Shown: in pieces, positions 57,690-64,000 of the stretch | Layout of the letters: each line of letters starts with the position of its first letter | Numbering within the stretch: position 1 is the first letter of the stretch | Assembly: GCA_937873455.1 (NCBI GenBank) | Contig: CALMYG010000027.1 | Location: forward strand, 1 to 64,000 | DNA length: 64,000 bases | Direction: 5' to 3' | Source: an uncultured Verrucomicrobiota bacterium | GTDB taxonomy: Bacteria; Verrucomicrobiota; Kiritimatiellia; CAIVKH01 | Made by a program: the position numbers and the translations under genes | The notes under the pieces: model-generated | Told to the model about the DNA's origin: nothing | The model's input: only the letters and a program-made list of their open reading frames with translations | The model's database searches: none

Positions 57690-57742
57690 AGGTTACAAGG
57701 ATTGGGAGGACGGTCTGCGCGTTGCAGGACTACCACACGTAA
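57690..57742 (+). pseudogene. Displaced remnant of the carB 3' end
   Basis: 57708-57736 is identical over 29 bases to 56621-56649, the end of carB. In one frame it still encodes [10 protein letters not shown] and a TAA stop, against [10 protein letters not shown] plus stop in carB. Weaker similarity (ACAAGGATTGG versus ACAAGGACTGG) extends slightly upstream. No start codon or larger carB segment is present. Confidence 0.8.
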
Positions 57743-57803
57743 ATTGTCCGCGGCTGTAGCCGCTCCTGCGCTCAAACGCGCCAGCAGGCGCGTCGAAACG
57801 AGG

Positions 57804-58550
57804 CTAGTCCGCCTGAACGTGCAGCGGGTCTTCCGCTTCGTCTTCCTCCATGCGCTCGTGTTTGAGCAGGAACGGGGAGACAAAGGTGTAGTACAGGCCC
57901 ATCAGGCAAAAGGCCAGGGCCGACATCATCGCGAAGTCTTCAATAAACAACAAGATCACCATGACCGCGCCGAGAATAAATACGGCCGGCTTCTTGACCG
58001 GTTTTCCGTAGCGCACGCGGGAAACCTGAAGGAAAACCATCGCCGCGGAAACACCCCAAATGACCAGCGCGGACAGCCCGGAGGTCAGGGTCAGCGAGTC
58101 CAGATACCCGCTGCCGGAGTGGCTGAGCATGACCACCATCGCCACCCAACCGGCATTGACGGTGATCGGAAGCCCCATGTAGCCGTGTTGGCCGCGATAC
58201 GGATCAATGATACGGAATCGCGACAACCGGATCGCCCCGGAAAAAATAGTGAGCACCACCAGCACCATGGCCCAAATGCCGATATCAGGCACAATCATGT
58301 AATACAGGATCATGGCCGGGGCGATACCGTATCCGGTCATATCGACAAACGTGTCCAACTCCGCTCCGAGCTTGGAGGTGCCGCGGAGCAGGCGCGCCAT
58401 GATTCCGTCCAACCCGTCCAGAATCAGGACCAGCATAATCAATTGCGCGGCCAGGTAAAACTGACCATTGGCCGCCGCCACCAGGCAAAAAAACGAAGCC
58501 AACAGGGCCGCCAGCGTTATCAAATTGGGAACTATTTTACGCCACGTCAC
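57804..58550 (-). CDS. pssA: CDP-diacylglycerol--serine O-phosphatidyltransferase
   Basis: A 248-residue integral membrane enzyme that makes phosphatidylserine from CDP-diacylglycerol and serine. The CDP-alcohol phosphotransferase motif is complete: Asp45, Asp48-Gly49, Ala52-Arg53, Gly62, Asp66 and Asp70. Several hydrophobic segments follow, and the C-terminus is acidic (EDEAEDPLHVQAD). It starts 3 bp after the psd stop, and the adjoining decarboxylase completes phosphatidylethanolamine synthesis. Confidence 0.93.
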   Translation of the reverse strand: MTWRKIVPNLITLAALLASFFCLVAAANGQFYLAAQLIMLVLILDGLDGIMARLLRGTSKLGAELDTFVDMTGYGIAPAMILYYMIVPDIGIWAMVLVVLTIFSGAIRLSRFRIIDPYRGQHGYMGLPITVNAGWVAMVVMLSHSGSGYLDSLTLTSGLSALVIWGVSAAMVFLQVSRVRYGKPVKKPAVFILGAVMVILLFIEDFAMMSALAFCLMGLYYTFVSPFLLKHERMEEDEAEDPLHVQAD

Positions 58551-58553
58551 GGC

Positions 58554-59210
58554 TTAACCTTTCGTAATACGGGCAATAACGGTAAGTCCGGCAAACACCC
58601 GATCGCCGGCCTTGACCACCGGGGTAACATCCTCCGCCGGCAGATAAATGTCCAGCCGGGAACCAAACTTCATGATGCCCAACCGATCGCCCCGCCCCAC
58701 GTCCTGGTTCAATTCCAGCCAGTATTTAACCCGCCGAACAAGCGGGCCGACAATCTGACGGACCATGCAGGTGATCTTCTCGCCGGCGATTACGATGGTG
58801 CTGTGCTCGTTGACTTCTGAAGATTGCGGATTCCGGGTAAGAATATGTTTTCCCGGGGTATAATCCAATCCGATGACCCGTCCGGCCACCGGGACCCGGT
58901 TGACATGGACATCCCACGGGGTGAGGTACACGCTGATCCGCACCGTATCGCGCTTGAGATAGCGCGCCTCGGAAATGCGCTCAACCGAACGCACCCAGCC
59001 GTCGGCCCCGGAAACCACCACATCCGGATCGGACGGCGATACCCGCTCCGGATCCCGGAAAAAATAGACCATAAACGCGGTGAGCAGCACCCCGGCGATC
59101 AACAACAACACGCCCGCCAGCATGAACTGATGATAGAGGCTGAAGCCACCCACCACGCCAACCAGAAGCCCAACTGCAATATGCGACCACCCGCCGCGAG
59201 CGATCTTCAC
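58554..59210 (-). CDS. psd: Phosphatidylserine decarboxylase proenzyme (short, PSD-A type)
   Basis: A 218-residue proenzyme that self-cleaves to produce a pyruvoyl cofactor and converts phosphatidylserine to phosphatidylethanolamine. Two N-terminal hydrophobic segments anchor it (about residues 10-50). The VYLTPWDVHVNRVPVAG segment and HSTIVI are family motifs; the cleavage site is Gly183-Ser184 in KFGSRLDIY. Its short length matches the archaeal/PSD-A subfamily rather than E. coli Psd. It is first in the operon with pssA. Confidence 0.93.
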   Translation of the reverse strand: MKIARGGWSHIAVGLLVGVVGGFSLYHQFMLAGVLLLIAGVLLTAFMVYFFRDPERVSPSDPDVVVSGADGWVRSVERISEARYLKRDTVRISVYLTPWDVHVNRVPVAGRVIGLDYTPGKHILTRNPQSSEVNEHSTIVIAGEKITCMVRQIVGPLVRRVKYWLELNQDVGRGDRLGIMKFGSRLDIYLPAEDVTPVVKAGDRVFAGLTVIARITKG

Positions 59211-59269
59211 CGTACTGTTCCCTGTTTTTTCATGCCCGACACTATACCGGGAACGCGCCCGGGCGCAAC

Positions 59270-61294
59270 TTATGATTCCACGCCCTGATCAAAAACCGCG
59301 GTGGCGGCGGCCAACTGCGCGGAGGTGCCGAGCAGCAAAACCTCATCACCGGCAAGGAGTTCAATATCCGGACCCGGGTTTATGATCGGCGCGCCATCCC
59401 GCTCCAACGCGATGATACTGGCCCCGGTGGTGGTGCGCAATTGCAGCTCCCGGATCAATTTTCCCGCCAAGGGTCCCGGGTTGACCAGCGCTTTACGAAG
59501 GTGGGCTTCGGATAGGTGTTTGATCCGGGGCGTCTCGGGCGGCGGCGGTTCCGGCTCTTGAAACGTGGCAATCAACGCGAATTTCCCTTGGGAGTACCAG
59601 CGGTTGAAGGCGCGGCCATACCGGAACACCAGCCCGCCGAGTAACAGCAATAAGATAATCAGGGTTTGCCAGGGCGGGAGCAAAGCGGCGCTGACAATTA
59701 ACGTGACGACCAAAAGAAACAGGACCTGAACCGCCAGCAATACGCCGTCCAAGGCGGCCCGGAAGACCCGCTGGGTCCGCCGGTCGGGTGCTCCCCCGGT
59801 CATCAATTCCGTCAGCATCATCGCCAAGGCTTGCATCTTCCGGAACGTCGCTATGTAAACCGGCAGTAAAATGACCACCGTGCCCAGCCAAACCAGACTG
59901 TGCGAACCTCCGGTGATGTTGGGCAGAAAGGAAAACAAATGCGGGAATGCCTTGTTGACATAACCCGCGGCGAGAAACCCTCCGGCGATCAGCGCGATGT
60001 TCAAGACCAACTGGATGACCAAACTCCAGACGTGCCGCATGGCGGACTTCTTCGGCCGGTGAACCCCCAGGTCGGCGGCGCGCCGACGGAAAAAAGACAA
60101 CTGGTTGACCAGAGGGCCGGGCAATAGCGAGGCCAACCCGCGGGCCAGCCGCTCGCTGTTATCAACCAGATAGGGTCGCACCAAGGCATTGAGACAGGCA
60201 ATGGTAACCACCAGCGGGTAGAGAAATTCGCTGGTCAACTTGAAATGGGTGCCCAGCGTAGCCAGAATAAAGGCGAATTCGCCCAATTGCGCCATGTTTG
60301 TTCCCACCCGCATGGAGGTTTTGGCATCCGTGCCGATCAGGAATGCCCCCACCGCGCACGCCAGCACTTTGACCACGATATACCCCGCGCAAATCAGAAC
60401 TGCCGGGATCAGACTCCCGGCCAAATGGGCCGGATTGATTTGCATACCAATGGCCACGAAAAACACCGCAACGAACATATCGCGTATCGGCGCGGTCAAC
60501 GCCGCCACCCGGCCGACATCCCGCGACTCCGCCACCACCGCGCCGATCAGGAACGCTCCGAGAGCGGCGCTGAATTCAAGCTTCACCGCAAACAGGGCCA
60601 AGCCAAAACAAAGCCCCAGCGACACAATCAGCAACGTTTCATCGGTGGCATGCCGGGCGATATACCGCAACAACCGGGGAACCACCAACAGCCCCAGAAT
60701 CACCGCGGCGACCAGGAAAACAAACAGGCCGGACAACATCAGCAACAAATCGAGCGTGGGCAGGCTGCCCGTTCGGGCAAATCCGGGAAGCGCGACCATA
60801 AGCAGAATAACGAAGATATCATCAAACAAACTGATCCCGGTGATCAACTGCGTATGTTTTGCGTGCATCTCGCCGCGATCGCGCAGGCTCTTGACCACGA
60901 TCATGGTCGAGGTCAGGGCGAGGATAACGCCGAGAAAAATACAATCCGCCTTGCTCCATCCGAATGCCGAGCCCATCAGGTAGCCGGCAAAAATCATGAT
61001 CAGGATTTCAAACGCGGCGACAAACAATGCGGCGAGACCCACCTGTCGCAATTTGCGCAGGTTAAAATCCATCCCCAGCGAGAACATCAGGAAAACCACG
61101 CCGAGATCGGCCATGGTGCGGATGGTGTCCTCATCACGCACCAGAGGAAAAGGCGGGGTGAACGGACTGATAATGAATCCGGCCAGCAGATAGCCCAGCA
61201 CCACCGGTTGTTTCAAGCAATGAAACAACAGGGTCACCATCCCGGCCACCATCATCACAATGGCCAGATCTTGTAAAAAGGATACGCCGCTCAT
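59270..61294 (-). CDS. CPA2-family monovalent cation:proton antiporter with C-terminal TrkA-C domain
   Basis: A 674-residue membrane antiporter with about 12 helices in the N-terminal half (LFHCLKQPVVLGYLLAGFIISP, GVVFLMFSLGMDFNLRKL; shortened) and more helices around residues 430-560. The C-terminal 85 residues form a TrkA-C/RCK_C regulatory domain (LRTTTGASIIALERDG, GDEVLLLGTSAQL). The region ALTSTMIVVKSL, then LFDDIFVILLM, corresponds to the ion-binding helices of KefB-type exchangers, with Asp-Asp where many have Gln-Asp. It probably exports K+ or Na+ for protons. No KefF/G-type ancillary gene is adjacent. It converges with nothing; psd follows 59 bp downstream on the same strand. Confidence 0.9.
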   Translation of the reverse strand: MSGVSFLQDLAIVMMVAGMVTLLFHCLKQPVVLGYLLAGFIISPFTPPFPLVRDEDTIRTMADLGVVFLMFSLGMDFNLRKLRQVGLAALFVAAFEILIMIFAGYLMGSAFGWSKADCIFLGVILALTSTMIVVKSLRDRGEMHAKHTQLITGISLFDDIFVILLMVALPGFARTGSLPTLDLLLMLSGLFVFLVAAVILGLLVVPRLLRYIARHATDETLLIVSLGLCFGLALFAVKLEFSAALGAFLIGAVVAESRDVGRVAALTAPIRDMFVAVFFVAIGMQINPAHLAGSLIPAVLICAGYIVVKVLACAVGAFLIGTDAKTSMRVGTNMAQLGEFAFILATLGTHFKLTSEFLYPLVVTIACLNALVRPYLVDNSERLARGLASLLPGPLVNQLSFFRRRAADLGVHRPKKSAMRHVWSLVIQLVLNIALIAGGFLAAGYVNKAFPHLFSFLPNITGGSHSLVWLGTVVILLPVYIATFRKMQALAMMLTELMTGGAPDRRTQRVFRAALDGVLLAVQVLFLLVVTLIVSAALLPPWQTLIILLLLLGGLVFRYGRAFNRWYSQGKFALIATFQEPEPPPPETPRIKHLSEAHLRKALVNPGPLAGKLIRELQLRTTTGASIIALERDGAPIINPGPDIELLAGDEVLLLGTSAQLAAATAVFDQGVES

Positions 61295-61600
61295 GATTCG
61301 ACGCCAGCCTACAGGAAAACCGGAAAAACGCCATAGCTATTCGCCGTTGCCCCGGAAAAGGGCGCATCTCTGAGTTTTGACAAGTGCCTTGGTGTAGGCC
61401 GACCCTCTGCGGTCGGCGGAGAGGCGCCGGGGACAGAGCCCCGGCCTACAAGGAACCTTTGCACAAACTCGGAGATGCGCCCCCGGAAAAATGCGATCTG
61501 CTTGCCGCCGTCATCCGGTGATGGTATTGACGCGATGGCCGGACGAAAAAAAAGAAGGAAACACGGACGTGAACGGTCCGCCGGCCAGAGGTTATCTTGC
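61295..61600. other. Intergenic region between the divergent antiporter and GH18 genes, occupied by a mobile repeat
   Basis: Of these 306 bp, 61360-61482 are the second MITE-like element. The remaining 65 bp on the antiporter side and 118 bp on the GH18 side hold no recognisable gene or clear promoter. Confidence 0.6.
61360..61482. mobile_element. 123-bp MITE-like element, copy 2
   Basis: Same length as copy 1 (25787-25909), with two substitutions; one of them reduces the terminal inverted repeats to 17 of 18 matches. It is flanked by perfect 8-bp direct repeats CCGGAAAA (61352-61359 and 61483-61490), as expected of a target-site duplication. No coding capacity. Confidence 0.9.
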
Positions 61601-62680
61601 ATGATCACGTTGAAACAAATCCTGGCTGTCGGGTTGCTGATGACCGCCCTCCACCTTCCGCCGGCGTCGGGCGCTCCGGAGGTGGCCCGGCACCGGCCGA
61701 TCCTCACCGGCTATTGGCATAATTGGAATTCCCCGGGCCGAAACGTTCCCTTGCGCGATGTCCCCGCCTGGTTTGATCATGTGCACATCGCCTTTGCTTT
61801 TCCGGTCCGCAAAAATTCCGGCGAGATCATTTTTACCCCTTACCAATCCACCCCGGACGCCTTTCGCGCCGACCTGCGCCGTCTGCAGCAACGCGGCGCC
61901 AAAGTCATCCTCTCCCTGGGCGGCGGCAACCACCCCATCGAACTCAAAACCCCGGCCATGCGGGATGCCTTTGTGCGTTCCGTGAACAATCTGATCACGC
62001 TTTATGGGTTTGATGGCATCGACCTGAACCTCGAAGGCGCATCAATCATCCTCGATAAAGGCGACACAAATTTCCGCCGGCCCACCACGCCAAAAATTGT
62101 CCATATGATTGAGGCGGTGAAGGAGCTGCGTCGGAGGCGCGGGCCGGGCTTCATCATCACCGCCGCGCCGGAAACCCGTCCGGTCACCGGGGCGTATGGC
62201 CGTTATGGCGTGGATTCGGGCGGCTGGTTGCCCTTGCTGCATCACCTCCGCAACGAACTGAACCTCGTCCATTTCCAGTTGTATAATTCGGGAACCCAAT
62301 ACGCCCTCATCCGCAAGGCCGGGCAGGTGCAGCATCACATCGTCAAACAAGGCACCCCCGAATTTGCCGTCGGCTTGGCGGAAATGCTGATCCTCGGCTT
62401 TCCGATCGCCATGGACCCGAAAAACGTATTTCCCGGCCTCGGGGCCGAGAAGGTTTCCCTGGGGTTTCCGGCATATGCTTCGGAAGGTTTTCAAAAACCA
62501 TCGCAGGTCCGACAGATCGTGGATATTCTGCAGAAGGGCGACCCGCGTAATCGCTTCCATATGCGCCAGCCCTCCGGTCATCCACGCCTCGGTGGCGTCA
62601 TGATGTGGTCGATCAACTGGGACTACGCCGCCAAGCCGGTCGGCAGCTTCCCCCTCGCCCGCGCGATCAAAACGCCGTAA
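61601..62680 (+). CDS. Secreted GH18 chitinase-like glycoside hydrolase
   Basis: A 359-residue single-domain GH18 protein with an N-terminal signal peptide (cleavage near PPASGA, residue 23), so it acts outside the cytoplasm. The barrel motif VILSLGGGNHP corresponds to SxGG. The catalytic DxxDxDxE motif reads DGIDLNLE (residues 138-145): Asp138, Asp141, Asn143 and Glu145, so the third acidic residue is replaced by Asn. The protein would hydrolyse chitin or related beta-GlcNAc polymers if active. ATG at 61601 is chosen because the signal peptide starts there; upstream in-frame codons would add a basic, non-signal-like leader. No carbohydrate-binding module is present, unlike the GH13 and GH31 proteins. 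Confidence 0.88.
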   Translation: MITLKQILAVGLLMTALHLPPASGAPEVARHRPILTGYWHNWNSPGRNVPLRDVPAWFDHVHIAFAFPVRKNSGEIIFTPYQSTPDAFRADLRRLQQRGAKVILSLGGGNHPIELKTPAMRDAFVRSVNNLITLYGFDGIDLNLEGASIILDKGDTNFRRPTTPKIVHMIEAVKELRRRRGPGFIITAAPETRPVTGAYGRYGVDSGGWLPLLHHLRNELNLVHFQLYNSGTQYALIRKAGQVQHHIVKQGTPEFAVGLAEMLILGFPIAMDPKNVFPGLGAEKVSLGFPAYASEGFQKPSQVRQIVDILQKGDPRNRFHMRQPSGHPRLGGVMMWSINWDYAAKPVGSFPLARAIKTP

Positions 62681-62776
62681 GCCTATCCATCCATCATGGC
62701 CACATGCGGGCTTTTCAGCAGAATCGAACGGACACATCTTCCATCTTCTTTGTCTCCGTTGCGCCTTCTGTTTTCC

Positions 62777-62796
62777 GGACGGCGAGGCCGCCGTCC
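62777..62796. repeat. Short GGACGGCG...CGCCGTCC hairpin between GH18 and ccsA genes
   Basis: 8-bp perfect arms around AGGC lie in the 127-bp gap between convergent genes. It could be a weak bidirectional stop signal, but there is no T-run on either strand. Confidence 0.45.
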
Positions 62797-62807
62797 CGCA
62801 CGGCTAC

Positions 62808-64000
62808 TTACGCGGCCCGGCGGGCGAAGGGCGCGGTGAGCGCGACGAACAGCACTTCGATGCCAATACTAATCCACATGCCGAGGGCGAGGCCGGAGGT
62901 GAAGCCGTAGGAATGCAGACCGACGCCAAGCAAATTGACGCCCAGCCAGGCGAAAATAACAATGATGACGCCGAGCACGCTGCCTGCCGCCATGCCACGC
63001 GGACCGATCATCCCGCCGAGGCGGGCATGGAACAGCACGGCGCACCACAGCACGATCAGCAGCGCGCCATTTTCCTTCGGATCCCACCCCCAGAACCGGC
63101 CCCAGGATTGATCCGCCCAGACGCCACCCAGCATCGTACCGAGAAATGAAAAAATCAGGCCGAAGGCAAGCAAGCCATAGATCGCCTTGCTGGTGGAGCG
63201 CAGGGCCGGGTGTCCCTCCGGCTTGAACAAGGCCTGCAAGAGGTACACATGCCCGGCCACCCCGGCGGCCACGCAACCCGCGTAACCAATGGTGATGGTG
63301 ACAACGTGGGTGGCCAACCAGAAATTGGAATCGAGCACCGCGACCACCACGCCCAGCGTATCACCTTGGGTGGAAAACCGGTCCGCGATCATCAACAAAG
63401 CCAACCCGGAAAAGCCCGCCATGACCGACCCGAGATTGTTCCGCTGAAACCATTCAACGATCAAACCGAGCAACACCACCACGAAGGCGACGAAGACAAA
63501 GGTGGCATACAGATTGGTCATGGGCGGTCGGCCCATGATCATCATGCGCCATACCATGCCAACCGCATGGGGCACTACCGCCAACGCGGTGAGCCCGACC
63601 GCCGCCCAGCGCACCCCTTTCCACTCGGTCATGATGCCGATCAATCCGAGGAGAAAGGCCAGGCCGTAAATAATTTTGGCCCGGTAGAACAGATCGAGCC
63701 GGTTGTAGTTCAACTCCATGCCCAAATGCCGGATGCCCCGCCCGGGATGGGCCCGCTTGAGCACGGAACGCTCGAAGGAATGAACCGCCAGATCGAATTC
63801 CAACTGGCGACCAGCCCGGTAATGACGAACCGCGTCCTGCAGCAGGGAAACTTCCTGGCGCAGCTCCGGCGTCGCCAGGCCCATGGCCAGAATGTCCCAC
63901 GGGCTGACCCAATCCTCATTGCCATGACCGTGGAGCGGAATCATCGGAATCGGCAGGGCACGGTGATGACGGCTCCACTGGAACAACAGCGACGACAAAC
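62808..64000 (-). CDS. CcsA-type cytochrome c biogenesis protein (3' part, runs off the window)
   Basis: About 397 residues of an integral membrane heme-handling protein. Many hydrophobic segments follow a soluble N-terminal stretch (to about residue 105). The WWD-type heme motif is WGRFWGWDPKENGALL, and NNLGSVMAGFSGLALLMIADRF and conserved His residues (THVVTITIGYAG) fit CcsA/ResC. The frame is open to the window edge with no convincing start, and the soluble segment before the membrane part resembles the end of a larger CcsB-CcsA fusion, as found in many PVC and Bacteroidota genomes. The true start therefore lies beyond 64000. It acts in attaching heme to c-type cytochromes at the outer face of the inner membrane. 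Confidence 0.85.
   Translation of the reverse strand, partial: LSSLLFQWSRHHRALPIPMIPLHGHGNEDWVSPWDILAMGLATPELRQEVSLLQDAVRHYRAGRQLEFDLAVHSFERSVLKRAHPGRGIRHLGMELNYNRLDLFYRAKIIYGLAFLLGLIGIMTEWKGVRWAAVGLTALAVVPHAVGMVWRMMIMGRPPMTNLYATFVFVAFVVVLLGLIVEWFQRNNLGSVMAGFSGLALLMIADRFSTQGDTLGVVVAVLDSNFWLATHVVTITIGYAGCVAAGVAGHVYLLQALFKPEGHPALRSTSKAIYGLLAFGLIFSFLGTMLGGVWADQSWGRFWGWDPKENGALLIVLWCAVLFHARLGGMIGPRGMAAGSVLGVIIVIFAWLGVNLLGVGLHSYGFTSGLALGMWISIGIEVLFVALTAPFARRAA

Larger units (their letters stand above)
57357..57803. other. Repeat-rich intergenic island downstream of pssA and upstream of the toxin-antitoxin-like pair
   Basis: These 447 bp hold no intact gene. In order they contain small hairpins (for example GCGCCTC/GAGGCGC, 57504-57520), a TGTAGGCC-family repeat (57548-57646), the displaced carB 3' end (57708-57736), and a 7-bp stem ACGCGCC/GGCGCGT (57776-57793) just downstream of pssA, followed on the minus strand by TTTG. 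The last could be a weak terminator for pssA. Confidence 0.6.

Noticed and set aside
56656-57707. Site-specific integrase-driven genomic island
   Set aside because: The repeated carB end suggests insertion, but no integrase or recombinase gene is present in the interval, so it is reported as an observation rather than an annotated island.
57431-57742. 103-codon frame in the island downstream of carB
   Set aside because: Composed of repeat sequence and the displaced carB end; only the last ten codons resemble a protein, so it is recorded as a remnant instead.

Overview
The window is chromosomal DNA from a Gram-negative bacterium with a moderately high G+C content. It has an LPS transport porin (LptD), a tripartite RND efflux operon, type IV pilus or type II secretion ATPases and secreted starch and chitin hydrolases. 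The two large secreted glycosidases (GH13 and GH31) end in the same EF-hand-like module (DxDGDGxPDAW...GLNP) followed by a 'Y.V..STNL...W' tail. I associate that arrangement with the PVC superphylum, especially Kiritimatiellota and Verrucomicrobiota. The taxonomic call is an inference; the 16S gene in the window would settle it.

Layout. 1-8.6 kb: envelope and carbohydrate genes (flippase-like membrane protein, GT39-like and GT4 glycosyltransferases, a secreted modular alpha-amylase, a GT2). 8.7-16.7 kb: a Fur-family regulator, then a six-gene leftward operon avtA - zinc-ribbon membrane protein - rRNA pseudouridine synthase - GspE/PilB - PilT - GspE/PilB. 16.8-25.7 kb: a secreted EEP-fold hydrolase, then a leftward operon of secreted GH31 - tiny zinc ribbon - EVE protein - lptD - sugar epimerase - IMPase. 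26-31.7 kb: adaptor-pump-TolC efflux operon, convergent with alr. 32.9-38.7 kb: a complete rRNA operon on the minus strand (16S - tRNA-Ala - tRNA-Ile - 23S - 5S) with a promoter candidate, boxA-like sites and a terminator. 38.9-48.7 kb: pyrF, two poorly characterised genes, a DEAD-box helicase, typA, a membrane pyrophosphatase, cinA and galE. 49-56.7 kb: pyrG-carA-guaA-carB, a block of glutamine-amidotransferase enzymes for pyrimidine and GMP synthesis. 56.7-57.8 kb: a repeat-rich island with a DUF433/DUF5615 toxin-antitoxin-like pair, bounded by a second copy of the carB 3' end. 57.8-64 kb: psd-pssA, a CPA2 cation antiporter, a GH18 hydrolase and the 3' part of a CcsA-type cytochrome c biogenesis gene that runs off the window.

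Most unusual content. (1) A 123-bp element with 18-bp terminal inverted repeats occurs twice, 35 kb apart, with only two differences. One copy is flanked by a perfect 8-bp direct repeat and the other by a 7/8 match, as expected of a recently active non-autonomous mobile element (MITE). Its core belongs to a wider 'TGTAGGCC' repeat family with two more degenerate members here. (2) The last codons of carB are repeated 1,087 bp downstream and bracket the toxin-antitoxin-like pair, like an element that landed in a gene end. (3) Both secreted polysaccharidases share a C-terminal module that may act in surface anchoring or export. No CRISPR array, prophage, plasmid replication gene or transposase gene was seen.
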